From: a virus | Reading direction: 5' to 3' (one strand) | Length of the DNA: 64,000 bases | IMG/VR virus record: IMGVR_UViG_3300028377_000007 | Span: 23,041 to 87,040 of that record | Part shown: piece after piece, positions 56,179 through 64,000 of the stretch | How positions within the stretch are numbered: position 1 is the first letter of the stretch | Layout: each line of letters begins with the position of its first letter | The notes under the pieces: generated by a model | What the model was told of the DNA's origin: nothing | The model's database searches: none | Seen by the model: only the letters and a program-made list of their open reading frames with translations | Made by a program: the position numbers and the translations under genes

Positions 56179-57259
56179 GTCTCAAATCTTTATCATTATG
56201 AAAACCTGCTGCTCGATCTGATTCTTTCCAGTAGGGACAACCCTCATAATGAAATAATTTAATTTTTTGGCCTTTTTTGGCTTTTTTCTTTAATTTCTCT
56301 AAATCTTTTGCAAAAACGCTTGTTCCAACAATCATTTTATCATTTTCATCAACCAAAGCATAATAATCAAATGGCAATCTTGCAGAACACATATAAGATT
56401 TAATCTTTTTGCCATTTTCTAATTTAAAATCCCATTGCCCCGTTGTTTTATTTTTTGTTTGTCGATATGGTTTTCCGCACTTTAGAATTCCGCTAAAACC
56501 CTCTTTGGGATATCCTTTTGTTCCTGCAAAATTGGAATGCGCCGCTTCAATATCAAAAGAATCAAGAAATTCAGATATTTCTAATAACTCGTATTTCGCG
56601 CCAAGCAATTCTACATCGCTAATTCTTTCCATCAAAACATATCCCTTTTTATTTAAATCAAACTTAATAAAAAGAAATTCAAAATCAATGTCATTTACCT
56701 CTGGAAACAATTCTTTAACAGCCATTCTATACATTAAATCCTGAATGTTATTATTTAAATCCTCCCCTTTGAATGTTTCTTTGCTTGTTTTAAAGTCCCT
56801 GATAATTGCGGTGTTATTATCTTTCAAAAATAACTTATCAATAAAACCTCTCATTCTGAATTTTTTATCTTCCACGGAAACGACTGTATCAAAATCAATT
56901 TCCGAATAATGTTTTTTTAAACCTTTTATTTTTTCGCCAAAGAAGTCGTACTTTAAAGCTCTGAAAAGCATCTTTTCTATGAGATCCATGTTTTCTTGAT
57001 TTAAGAAATTATTGTCAGACAACCTTTTTTCTGCTTCTTTTAAAAACTCTTTGTCAGAAGATAATTTGTTTACCGCAATCATTTTATCATAACGACCTTT
57101 GTTTTCTGGTTTGGATAATTCTTCACAAATATGGTGAACAATATCTCCTCGACAGGAACCCTCATTATGTGTTCTTGGGATATTTAAAATGTATGTAGCA
57201 TGATATAGCCAGTGGCATTCTTTTAATGTTTTAATTCTACTTGGTGATAAAGGGATCAT
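56165..57259 (-). CDS. PD-(D/E)XK nuclease (Cas4/RecB-like)
   Basis: 364 residues. SPSRIKTLKECHWLYHATYI at the start, CRGDIVHHICEEL near residue 37, FRMRGFIDKLFLKDN (Asp) near 140, and AIIRDFKTSKETF (D-x-K) near residue 154 make the RecB-like nuclease site. Such single-domain nucleases process DNA ends in phage replication or recombination. It overlaps the primase gene by 23 bases. A FeS cluster is possible but its cysteines are not clearly arranged. Confidence 0.75.
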   Translation of the reverse strand: MIPLSPSRIKTLKECHWLYHATYILNIPRTHNEGSCRGDIVHHICEELSKPENKGRYDKMIAVNKLSSDKEFLKEAEKRLSDNNFLNQENMDLIEKMLFRALKYDFFGEKIKGLKKHYSEIDFDTVVSVEDKKFRMRGFIDKLFLKDNNTAIIRDFKTSKETFKGEDLNNNIQDLMYRMAVKELFPEVNDIDFEFLFIKFDLNKKGYVLMERISDVELLGAKYELLEISEFLDSFDIEAAHSNFAGTKGYPKEGFSGILKCGKPYRQTKNKTTGQWDFKLENGKKIKSYMCSARLPFDYYALVDENDKMIVGTSVFAKDLEKLKKKAKKGQKIKLFHYEGCPYWKESDRAAGFHNDKDLRLDFE

Positions 57260-58322
57260 TGATTTGATATTTGATTTTTGATATTGTTTCTTTTACTTCT
57301 TCTGTTTTTAAATGTGATTGCCTAATAATTTCTTTATCTCTTAATAAAGATAAAATGTATTTTTTATTTTCTATGCCTAAATTATCTGTATTTTTAAAAT
57401 TAAAAAAGTCTTCCCTTCTTTCTTGCATATCCCCGAAGTCTCCATCTGTTGGTAATTGAATGTATATTTTTTCAATTGGGATTATTTCTGACGCTTTTAC
57501 TAAATTAACTATTGATTTTACTAATCCAGAATTTACTTTAGAGTTACAATCATTGTTAAAAGATATAATTATCTTTTCAAGATTTAATGAAGCTAAATAA
57601 CAAAGCAATTTTGAATTTATATAAGTTGTAAAACATACCGCTTGATTAAATATATTATTTTCTGATAAAGCCAAACTATCCCCAATGCTCTCAACTAATC
57701 GAACAGACCTTTTTTCTATTATTGATTTTAGAAATATATCAGATAAAAAGGCTGGATAAATAAAATTAACCACATCTTTTGTGTGCATCCACTTTATAGA
57801 CTTTTTATTATCTTTGTTGTATCTAAGATTTCTACCTGAAAAACCATGTATTTTTCCAAATTGATTATATATTGGAAAAACAAAAAAGTTCTTAAAGTTA
57901 TTCTTCTTTCCAACGCCACCTTTATAAAGTTCTAATGTTTTTTTTGATATGTTTCTTTTTAAATAAAAATCATATTCTTTGTATAAATTATCTAAAATAG
58001 AATCATCGAATATTTTATTTATTTCAATATTCTTTCTATATGAATCCAAAGACAAATCTATACTCGTATCATTTGATTCTAAATTTTCACAATACTTGTC
58101 TATTATATTTTTATCTTTTGTGTTTAATATTTTAGAAACTAAAGCTCTAAATGGTAGATACTGAGTTCCAGAAACAAAATCTTTCCAAACGCCAGAATTT
58201 TTATAAACTCTAATAGCGGTTGGATTATCGCCGCCCCTATATTTGGCTTTTACATGATAATAATCCCCTCTTTCAACTAGATCGCATTCTAGGTTTTTTA
58301 ATATTGTTTTTATTTTATCCAT
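57237..58322 (-). CDS. DNA primase, DnaG-type (TOPRIM)
   Basis: 361 residues. The middle has KTLELYKGGVGKK, FFVFPIYNQFGKIHGFSGRNL (RNA polymerase domain, like DnaG GRI..R) near residue 168, then the TOPRIM part VRLVESIGDSLAL (Glu) near residue 213 and KIIISFNNDCNS (acidic pair reduced to NND) near 250. No cysteine-rich zinc finger precedes it. It is next to the DnaB helicase gene, the usual primase-helicase pair. Confidence 0.78.
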   Translation of the reverse strand: MDKIKTILKNLECDLVERGDYYHVKAKYRGGDNPTAIRVYKNSGVWKDFVSGTQYLPFRALVSKILNTKDKNIIDKYCENLESNDTSIDLSLDSYRKNIEINKIFDDSILDNLYKEYDFYLKRNISKKTLELYKGGVGKKNNFKNFFVFPIYNQFGKIHGFSGRNLRYNKDNKKSIKWMHTKDVVNFIYPAFLSDIFLKSIIEKRSVRLVESIGDSLALSENNIFNQAVCFTTYINSKLLCYLASLNLEKIIISFNNDCNSKVNSGLVKSIVNLVKASEIIPIEKIYIQLPTDGDFGDMQERREDFFNFKNTDNLGIENKKYILSLLRDKEIIRQSHLKTEEVKETISKIKYQINDPFITK

Positions 58323-59827
58323 TAAAAATCTGGTAAATCATTATTGCCCGAGGAAGCTGGTTCATTTTCTTCTTCTATTTTTCTAACTATATCTCTTAAA
58401 TCACCTTTTTCTTGAATATCAAAATTTGAGAAATCTAAATTAATAAAATTCTGCTGCAATGACCCGTCTGGCATTTTTATTGGAACTAAAGCCCCCTCAA
58501 CATCTTGTCCCAAGTGTCTAGGTTTTAAATTGATTAGTTTATGGGTTCCAAATTCTTTGCCTTCTTTTTTTGCAATCTCATCTAATGTCTTTTTACGCAA
58601 AAGAAACATATGAGAACAATATTGTTGGATCATATCAGAAAGTCCAATAATTCCCTCGTCTTCTTGGACATCCTTGGAATGTTTATTTGTGACAATGCCT
58701 GATCTATTAGCTTGAACACTTGTAAAACATGATATCAGCGGCTCAGAACCATCTACAATGTCTTTTTGAATTGTTTGTTTTATTCGATTTACTAATTGGC
58801 CAACTGCAATCCAATGGTCGGATCTACCTTCTGGCAACTTAATGTAATCGAATGAAAAAAAAGCATTTTTTCCTCTACCCACTTTTGAATAATATGTATG
58901 TTTTAAAGTATTGCATATTTCATCAGCACTTTTCCCTGCTACATTAAAATAATAAAATTTTTCCTGTTCTTGAATGACTTTATAAGTTTTTCTGACTCTA
59001 TTAACGATTTCTTCTCCAGACGATGACCACCTACCAGTTCTTATTAAATATATAGGAACCCCAGATAAGGCTGAGAACCTTCTAAACTGCAATTCTTTTT
59101 TACTCATTTCTCCATTATCAAAGTGAATTACTGGAACATTATACTTATTTGCTGTATAAGAACAATATTCTAAAGCCAATGAGGTTTTTCCTACCCCAGA
59201 CCTACTTACAATTACAGTTATATTTCCGGGTAATAATAGTGATCCATAAATTTTGTTTAATGTCGGAAATGGACCCATAAACCCATCTTCCTCAATTGGG
59301 TTCTTGCCTAATTCCTCGATCATATCAATCATTCCATCATAAAGATTTTCTATTCTATCTTCACCTAATTCAAAAGAATTTATGACAGAATTGAATGATT
59401 CATCACAAATAGAAATTATATCTTGATAAGATGCGTCATTTGATATATTTTTTACCTTTGAATGGGTTGTTCTCGCCGCGTTGCAAATTTCTCTTTTTAC
59501 GGTATACTTCTTTAATTCTTGCACCAAAGAATCAATACTTTCCTCCGAAATTTGTCTCAAATATAGGCTGTCTATATAATCAGCTTTATTTGTTTTATTG
59601 GCGAATGATACATCCAAAGAATTAATTCTATCCAATACCAAAGACCGATCAATCTTTCCGCCATTCTCTAATATTTGTTTTATTACATAATATATTTTTC
59701 CATTTACATTATTTTTTGTTGAATCAAAATCGTTTGACGATATGATTGCATTATATTTAAAATAATGATTTGGGTGTTGTAAAAAAGCGGCAAGAACTTG
59801 TTGTTCTATTTCTAAAGAATATAACAT
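58322..59827 (-). CDS. dnaB: Replicative DNA helicase, DnaB-like
   Basis: 501 residues with the DnaB layout: an N-terminal helical domain (LEIEQQVLAAFLQHPNHYF), then the RecA-type motor with Walker A VSRSGVGKTSLALEY near residue 208, NGEMSKKELQFRR (H1a/E) near 238, FSFDYIKLPEGR (Walker B) near residue 315, and VQANRSG (sensor glutamine) near 360. The arginine finger region SDMIQQYCSHMFLLRKK is also seen. It unwinds the fork with primase and the split polymerase. Confidence 0.87.
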   Translation of the reverse strand: MLYSLEIEQQVLAAFLQHPNHYFKYNAIISSNDFDSTKNNVNGKIYYVIKQILENGGKIDRSLVLDRINSLDVSFANKTNKADYIDSLYLRQISEESIDSLVQELKKYTVKREICNAARTTHSKVKNISNDASYQDIISICDESFNSVINSFELGEDRIENLYDGMIDMIEELGKNPIEEDGFMGPFPTLNKIYGSLLLPGNITVIVSRSGVGKTSLALEYCSYTANKYNVPVIHFDNGEMSKKELQFRRFSALSGVPIYLIRTGRWSSSGEEIVNRVRKTYKVIQEQEKFYYFNVAGKSADEICNTLKHTYYSKVGRGKNAFFSFDYIKLPEGRSDHWIAVGQLVNRIKQTIQKDIVDGSEPLISCFTSVQANRSGIVTNKHSKDVQEDEGIIGLSDMIQQYCSHMFLLRKKTLDEIAKKEGKEFGTHKLINLKPRHLGQDVEGALVPIKMPDGSLQQNFINLDFSNFDIQEKGDLRDIVRKIEEENEPASSGNNDLPDF

Positions 59828-59833
59828 TACTAA

Positions 59834-60103
59834 TTATTCTTCTCCGAATTCTGCGTCTGGGTTTTCGCCTATGCTATACAATTTTTCTTTTGTTTCACAA
59901 TATTTGAAAAGATCAAATAAAAATGCCTTTTCAATACAAAGGTGGGAAAACTTTTCCACTATCTTTGTTTCTCCTTTTTCATCTAGGGTTATCATAAAAA
60001 TACCTTTGATATTTCCATCTCCAGAATTATTATAAATTTCCTCTATCATCTCTAGTGGAATTTGAAAATTTGTATTTTCTATATCTTCTATTTCGTCGCT
60101 CAT
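59834..60103 (-). CDS. Acidic hypothetical protein, 89 aa
   Basis: 89 residues, acidic at both ends (SDEIEDIENTNFQIPLEM, NPDAEFGEE). The core GIFMITLDEKGETKIVEKF looks like a small beta sheet. It lies between a nuclease-like gene and dnaB, possibly a replication accessory. No family recognised. Confidence 0.5.
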   Translation of the reverse strand: MSDEIEDIENTNFQIPLEMIEEIYNNSGDGNIKGIFMITLDEKGETKIVEKFSHLCIEKAFLFDLFKYCETKEKLYSIGENPDAEFGEE

Positions 60104-60516
60104 AATATTAATCCTTGTTTTTTAAATATTTGTTTATTCAATCCTTTTCTTATTTCGTCTTCTGTTATTTCGAAAAGTTCTATGTCGTTTATTTCGCAAA
60201 ACTTTCTTTTTTCTCTGTCTCTTTTTAATTGCATTAGAAAGTTTGCTTTATTTTTATTATGGAAATGTCCAACATATTCGAAATGTTGTCTCCCTTGGAC
60301 TTCTATTGCTATATTTCTGTTTGCATTAAAAAAATCTAGAGTATATCTTGTTCCTAAAACTGGAAACTCTTCAAATACAACGTGATTTTTCCAGTATTTT
60401 TGCAAATATTTTTTTGTGGTAAATTGAACTTTACTTCTGCTTTTAGCATCCCAGTCTATTAAATATTTATGTATTTTAGCGTTTTTTTCTCTGCCATCTA
60501 TAGTTTTAAAAACCAT
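60100..60516 (-). CDS. PD-(D/E)XK endonuclease-like protein
   Basis: 138 residues with TRYTLDFFNANRNIAIEVQGRQHF near residue 56 (the D...ExQ-G pattern of Vsr/MTH-type nucleases), QLKRDREKRKFCEIND and LFEITEDEI at the end. Related genes are common in large phages beside recombination genes and may resolve or cut branched DNA. It overlaps the RecA-like gene by one base. Confidence 0.7.
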   Translation of the reverse strand: MVFKTIDGREKNAKIHKYLIDWDAKSRSKVQFTTKKYLQKYWKNHVVFEEFPVLGTRYTLDFFNANRNIAIEVQGRQHFEYVGHFHNKNKANFLMQLKRDREKRKFCEINDIELFEITEDEIRKGLNKQIFKKQGLIL

Positions 60517-61670
60517 TATTCTACACTAGAAAAAATCTTTCTAAAATATTTATAAAAATGATCCACAAATTTTTTATTTTCTTTTTGCTCTAACCATTTT
60601 ACAACTGATTCCTCTCCTTGAATTTTATCAAATGTTGGAACGTTTTCTTTTTCTAGCTCTTCTTTTAAAGATTTTTCTATGCTAAACCAAGACCCCTTTT
60701 TCTCTAAACAAGCCCAATCCAAACACGTTTCTAATATTTCTCTTTCTAGCCAAATTGATTCTCCGTCCTCTGAATCATATCTAATCGGATATTGAACAAT
60801 TGCGCCAGTTTTTTGATTATCACTTTTTCTAAATTTAACTACACATTTATGACCAAGCATTTTTCTATCGTTATCAAAAGGGTTTGTTTTTTTATCCTTT
60901 TTCTTATCGTAGATAGTAAAATTCTCCCCGAAATATCTTCTAAAATCTAAACTAAAATTAGAATAGTGATCAATCGATTTTCCACCAGCCTGACTTTCTT
61001 TTGGGGGTTTTCCGCCGTGCCCCATATCTATTGTGATTCTTACTTGCGAAATAAGAATTATTCTATGCCCCAATTTATTTGTTGGTAAAGAAAACTTTTT
61101 TAAGAATACGCTATTAGTTAAAGCCCCACCAGCAACTTTTTCTGAATCGGAGAACGGCCTCTTTAAATCCTCTTTCCTAACTAAAGCATCAGAGCTATCG
61201 ATTATAATAAAATACTTATTGTTGTTGGGGTTGTTTTCTATCAAATCTTTGATAAAATCAAAAACAACTTCTGTAACATTGCTGTCTAATATAAAAAATT
61301 TATCTTTAGAAATATCTATTCCCGCCCTTTTCAGCATTGATTTTTTTAATCTACCCTCCGCTTTAACATAAACAACTATATTTTTATCTGATGCTTTTTG
61401 AAAATTTTTAGCAAAAGATAAAGCTTGGCTAGTTTTTCCACTTTCATATGGCCCACCATGTCTATGTATACCAACTGGCAAACCGCCATCCATAGCAATA
61501 TCAAGAAGTAAGCTCCCACTTGGGATTCTACTTTCATCGTCGATAATATTATTATAATGATAATCTTTATTATTTTTGTCGTTTAAGAACTTTTGGGTTT
61601 GTTCGTAAAAAGATACATTGTTATCTTCTTTTGTTTTGGTTTTGGTTTCGGTTTTAGTTTTATTTGTCAT
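60516..61670 (-). CDS. RecA/UvsX-like recombinase
   Basis: 384 residues. SGSLLLDIAMDGGLPVGIHR precedes the P-loop GGPYESGKTSQA near residue 73; VVYVKAEGRL near 99, NKYFIIIDSSDALV (Walker B) near 148 and ILISQVRI (L1/sensor) near 205 follow. AGGKSIDHYSNFSLDFRR near residue 228 matches RecA motor features. The N-terminus has a KTET/KTKT threonine-lysine repeat. It promotes strand exchange in phage recombination-dependent replication and repair. Confidence 0.85.
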   Translation of the reverse strand: MTNKTKTETKTKTKEDNNVSFYEQTQKFLNDKNNKDYHYNNIIDDESRIPSGSLLLDIAMDGGLPVGIHRHGGPYESGKTSQALSFAKNFQKASDKNIVVYVKAEGRLKKSMLKRAGIDISKDKFFILDSNVTEVVFDFIKDLIENNPNNNKYFIIIDSSDALVRKEDLKRPFSDSEKVAGGALTNSVFLKKFSLPTNKLGHRIILISQVRITIDMGHGGKPPKESQAGGKSIDHYSNFSLDFRRYFGENFTIYDKKKDKKTNPFDNDRKMLGHKCVVKFRKSDNQKTGAIVQYPIRYDSEDGESIWLEREILETCLDWACLEKKGSWFSIEKSLKEELEKENVPTFDKIQGEESVVKWLEQKENKKFVDHFYKYFRKIFSSVE

Positions 61671-61673
61671 TTG

Positions 61674-62057
61674 TCATTTGTCATTTTTAAAAATTTGTTT
61701 TGTTGTTGTAATTTTTTTATGGGGCATTTCTAGCGGCTTGAAATAAGAAGAATTGTCCTCATCAAAAACTATAGCTTCTTTTCTTTCGAAGTCAAGTCCA
61801 AATTCAAAATATTTGTCTTCTAAATACCTATCTCCGTCTTCCGACCTGAACCAAGCAAGTGAATTTAATTTGAATTTGCATGTTGTTTTAATCCAAAAAT
61901 TCTCATCTGGATATTTTTCTAAAAGATAATTTAATATCTTCATTTCTCTCGGCCAAAAACCCTTTTGTTTTTGATTAGAAGTTTCCGTGAATTTTTTTAC
62001 GATTTCTCTTTTATTGAATTTATTTTCTTTCTTTTTATATGTTCTTTTTTTTGTCAT
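61674..62057 (-). CDS. Hypothetical protein, 127 aa
   Basis: A basic product (KKRTYKKKENKFNKREIVKK, then FWPREMKILNYLLEKYPDENFW) with a conserved-looking middle LAWFRSEDGDRYLEDKYFEF. It overlaps the GMP reductase gene and is followed by a triplicated TGACAAA leading to the RecA start. Function unknown; could be a DNA-binding accessory. Confidence 0.5.
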   Translation of the reverse strand: MTKKRTYKKKENKFNKREIVKKFTETSNQKQKGFWPREMKILNYLLEKYPDENFWIKTTCKFKLNSLAWFRSEDGDRYLEDKYFEFGLDFERKEAIVFDEDNSSYFKPLEMPHKKITTTKQIFKNDK

Positions 62058-63010
62058 ATAATTGAGTACTTTATGTTTTTCATTTTAGTTATATCTATTA
62101 TATTGTGATAACTCATACAAGATTGTATTCCTTGTTTTATTTTTTCATAATATTCGGTGTAGGTCAAATTATTACAATCTAATATAATCTCATCAAAACC
62201 CTCTGAATAATCATCCGATCCTTTATTTACACTACTTGCCGAACCAAAATATATTTTTTTATTTGGAAGTCCACCATTTTTATGAGAATATGTTTCTGCT
62301 GGGCTATCAACGCATTTAACAAATTCAGATCCAGACATAACCATTGTGGCTCCAGCAACAAGAGCCTTTGAATAATCTCCTATTTCTCTGATTCCGCCGT
62401 CTGCTATAACTGGTAAAACATTATCTCTAGCGCAAGATAAAACAGCAGAAAACTGCGGAAGTCCGACCCCTGTTTTATTATAAGTTGAACACGCCCCGCC
62501 CTGAGCTATTCCGACTTTCGCAATATCAACGTCCCAATCTTTAAAATCTTTTACGGCAGATGAAGTAATAATATTCCCAGCTATAATTTTTATTTTATCT
62601 CCGAAAGTATTTTTTATAAAACTTACAATATGTTTCATTTTCAAACAATGACCATGTGCAATATCGATAGTTATATAATCTACTCTTAAATTTTTTTCCT
62701 TTATTTTATCTAATAAATTATAGTCTTTTTCATTTGCTCCTATTGATATTGAAATTAAAGATAGGTTTTGATTGTTTTCTATCCACTCTAATATTTGATC
62801 ATACTCATAAAACCTGTGCAAAATATAAAAATAACCAAGCTCTGATAATTCCTTTGCTTTTTCAAAAGAAATAGAACACACCATATTTGCTGGTATTGCT
62901 GGAGAAAGAAATTTTCTACCGCATAATTCTGTTGATACAGACAAACCTCTTCTAGAAGGTATTTTTGAAAAAACTGGATTTGCAAAAAATATATCTTTAT
63001 AATGGTACAT
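62054..63010 (-). CDS. guaC: GMP reductase (GuaC/IMPDH family)
   Basis: 318 residues of the IMPDH/GMPR barrel: FLSPAIPANMVCSISFEKA near residue 35, YITIDIAHGHCLKMKHIV near residue 110, IIAGNIITSSA near 140, the active-site loop KVGIAQGGACSTYNKTGVG (catalytic Cys) near 165, and IADGGIREIGDYSKALVAGATMVMSG near residue 203. The lack of CBS domains and the GIAQG...CSTxxxTGVG form favour GMP reductase. It would turn GMP into IMP, tuning purine pools during infection. Confidence 0.83.
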   Translation of the reverse strand: MYHYKDIFFANPVFSKIPSRRGLSVSTELCGRKFLSPAIPANMVCSISFEKAKELSELGYFYILHRFYEYDQILEWIENNQNLSLISISIGANEKDYNLLDKIKEKNLRVDYITIDIAHGHCLKMKHIVSFIKNTFGDKIKIIAGNIITSSAVKDFKDWDVDIAKVGIAQGGACSTYNKTGVGLPQFSAVLSCARDNVLPVIADGGIREIGDYSKALVAGATMVMSGSEFVKCVDSPAETYSHKNGGLPNKKIYFGSASSVNKGSDDYSEGFDEIILDCNNLTYTEYYEKIKQGIQSCMSYHNIIDITKMKNIKYSII

Positions 63011-63060
63011 ATGTTATTTATTTTTAAAAGTAAATTCTAACTCTTCGTTACTCACAATCC

Positions 63061-63312
63061 TCATTCTTCGGATGAGAGAGCAGAACTATTCGACAGGAGA
63101 TTATCAAAGTCTTCATTCGTCTTTAGAATCTCAGCAACCACAGGGCAAGGTTCGTCGCTGTTGTGGTATTCCGTTTTACGGTGGGACAGTTCGTGGCAGC
63201 CTGATACGTGCCGATTGAGGCAACGAGAAAGCCTGACAGCCATATCTTTCCACGCTTTAGCTTTTTGTTTATCTGTCATAATAAAAATGTCGAACAAGTC
63301 GCTGGACATCAA
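63061..63312 (-). CDS. Hypothetical protein from a GC-rich island, 83 aa
   Basis: 83 residues with GC-rich codons; the start may be the inner ATG (MTDKQKAKAWKDMAVRLSRC). The HVSGCHELSHR and serine-rich SSNALSSEE segments do not match a known family. It is the first of three genes in a GC-richer block. Confidence 0.45.
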   Translation of the reverse strand: MMSSDLFDIFIMTDKQKAKAWKDMAVRLSRCLNRHVSGCHELSHRKTEYHNSDEPCPVVAEILKTNEDFDNLLSNSSALSSEE

Positions 63313-63315
63313 CGC

Positions 63316-63699
63316 TCATTCTTCGCGTGAGTCAGCTTGAGCGTTAGATTTAAGAGAATCGAATCTCCAATTTCCAACTCGCCGCACTTTTTCGTAGCCG
63401 TATCGCTCACCAAAAAGAGGCTTACTTTTGGTTATCAAAACATTTCCAAAGCGGAAACTTTCCCTCCTCCATAGGCGGGGAGACCATGCGTAACCGTTTC
63501 CAGTGTCCCAAGTCCCCCCGAACACTTTCGCGTACAGCACAGGTCTACACCACTCGTTTTTACTTCTTGTCCTATGCGGGACGTGGCGAAGATAAAGACG
63601 ACGTAGAAACGAAGTTTTATCCCCACAACCCCTAGAGCATGGTATGTCCTCAAAGGTGTCAGCTTTGCACTTCGGGCAGATTCCAAATGACCTACTCAT
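63316..63699 (-). CDS. Hypothetical zinc-ribbon-like protein, 127 aa
   Basis: From the ATG at 63699 (MSRSFGICPKCKADTFEDIP), with CPKC and CSRGC as a possible zinc site, then an arginine-, tryptophan- and tyrosine-rich body (WDTGNGYAWSPRLWRRESF). GC-rich codons. The next gene's stop overlaps its start. Function unknown. Confidence 0.45.
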   Translation of the reverse strand: MSRSFGICPKCKADTFEDIPCSRGCGDKTSFLRRLYLRHVPHRTRSKNEWCRPVLYAKVFGGTWDTGNGYAWSPRLWRRESFRFGNVLITKSKPLFGERYGYEKVRRVGNWRFDSLKSNAQADSREE

Positions 63700-63889
63700 T
63701 TTTACCCCCCGTTTCATGATAGCAGCCCTCTTCTTCAAGCTGTCTGATCACTTCGAGTTCTAGTGTTTCAACACTTTCAAGAGTGCAGAATCTATCACAT
63801 CCCCATTCGGATGATTTGCGAGTATCCCACCCCAATATTTTGTGTTTTTTAATGGCGGCGTGAACCGCCGAGTTTCCTGCTGATGTCAT
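63692..63889 (-). CDS. Hypothetical protein from a GC-rich island, 65 aa
   Basis: 65 residues (SAVHAAIKKHKILGWDTRKS, LESVETLELEVIRQLEEEGC) ending TAG within the start region of the next gene. The opening VHAAIKKHKILGW is helical and basic. GC-rich codons. No family recognised. Confidence 0.45.
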   Translation of the reverse strand: MTSAGNSAVHAAIKKHKILGWDTRKSSEWGCDRFCTLESVETLELEVIRQLEEEGCYHETGGKNE

Positions 63890-64000
63890 ATTTTACCTTT
63901 CATCTTTCATTTTTTGTTAAAAATCTAACCAGTCAGTGCTCACAATTCCGTTCGTGCCTCACTCCATGCGAGACTGTGGTGTTAAAAATACATATCTTTT
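63890..64000 (-). other. Window edge, no gene resolved
   Basis: A GC-richer stretch (63930-63980) stays open in one minus frame but has no start in the window; it may be the end of a further small island gene. Confidence 0.3.

Noticed and set aside
479-63000. Plus-strand ORFs of 60-125 codons across the window
   Set aside because: They lie opposite clear minus-strand genes, have leucine/serine/phenylalanine-rich composition typical of antisense to AT-rich coding DNA, and show no motifs.
43651-63694. Full reassignment of TAG to an amino acid
   Set aside because: Several well-formed genes end in TAG (35791, 48912, 63692, and small genes), so TAG still works as a stop here.

Overview
The window looks like part of a large (jumbo-class) bacteriophage genome. 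It is strongly AT-rich. Nearly every gene lies on the minus strand in tightly packed, often ATGA-overlapping operons. It carries phage hallmarks (rIIA/rIIB-like pair, T4-type polynucleotide kinase-phosphatase and RNA ligases, RecA/UvsX, DnaB helicase, primase) together with a tRNA array, and there is no ribosomal or central-metabolism background. No capsid, tail or packaging genes are visible. The host cannot be fixed from this sequence; Shine-Dalgarno sites are present at some genes and absent at others.

Layout in window coordinates (transcription runs right to left). 1-13.5 kb: RNase Z-like and CCA-adding enzymes, rIIB and rIIA, a C5 DNA methyltransferase, UV endonuclease and two RNA ligases. 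14-18 kb: an IS607-type element (broken tnpA, intact tnpB, an adenine methyltransferase between them). 18-25 kb: NadE, YqeY-like, DNA ligase, nicotinate phosphoribosyltransferase, phosphoesterase, macro domain. 25-30.5 kb: a kinase / VWA-metallopeptidase / MoxR ATPase / PP2C module. 30.5-38 kb: NMN adenylyltransferase-Nudix, nicotinamidase, Pnkp, an ATP-grasp protein and many small genes. 38-41.3 kb: a retron-like reverse transcriptase with an upstream structured RNA, a nucleoside-deoxyribosyltransferase-like ORF and an HNH protein. 41.5-42.2 kb: HNH endonuclease next to an IS200/IS605-like right end. 43.3-47.9 kb: 28 tRNA genes covering all 20 amino acids plus an amber suppressor, a tmRNA, and a large structured RNA region that contains the suppressor tRNA. 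48-63 kb: a ClpA-like ATPase and the replication/recombination operon with a DNA polymerase III alpha subunit split into separate genes, then GMP reductase. 63-64 kb: a GC-richer island.

How the genes fit together. (i) Translation independence: tRNAs, tmRNA, RNase Z, CCA-adding enzyme, two RNA ligases and Pnkp can make, trim and repair tRNAs. (ii) NAD supply: PncA, PncB, NadM-type adenylyltransferase and NadE form every step of the deamidating (Preiss-Handler) route from nicotinamide to NAD, which could refill NAD after host defence depletes it; a macro domain and a NADAR remnant point to ADP-ribose handling. (iii) Phospho-signalling: a kinase-VWA-MoxR-PP2C group resembles TerY-P-type modules. 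(iv) A candidate retron in a lytic phage, possibly for inter-phage or anti-host conflict, is the strongest candidate for an undescribed system; the large tRNA-array RNA is the second.

Several genes carry single-base frameshifts at homopolymer runs. These may be assembly errors or real decay, and the affected calls are marked as pseudogenes with that caveat.
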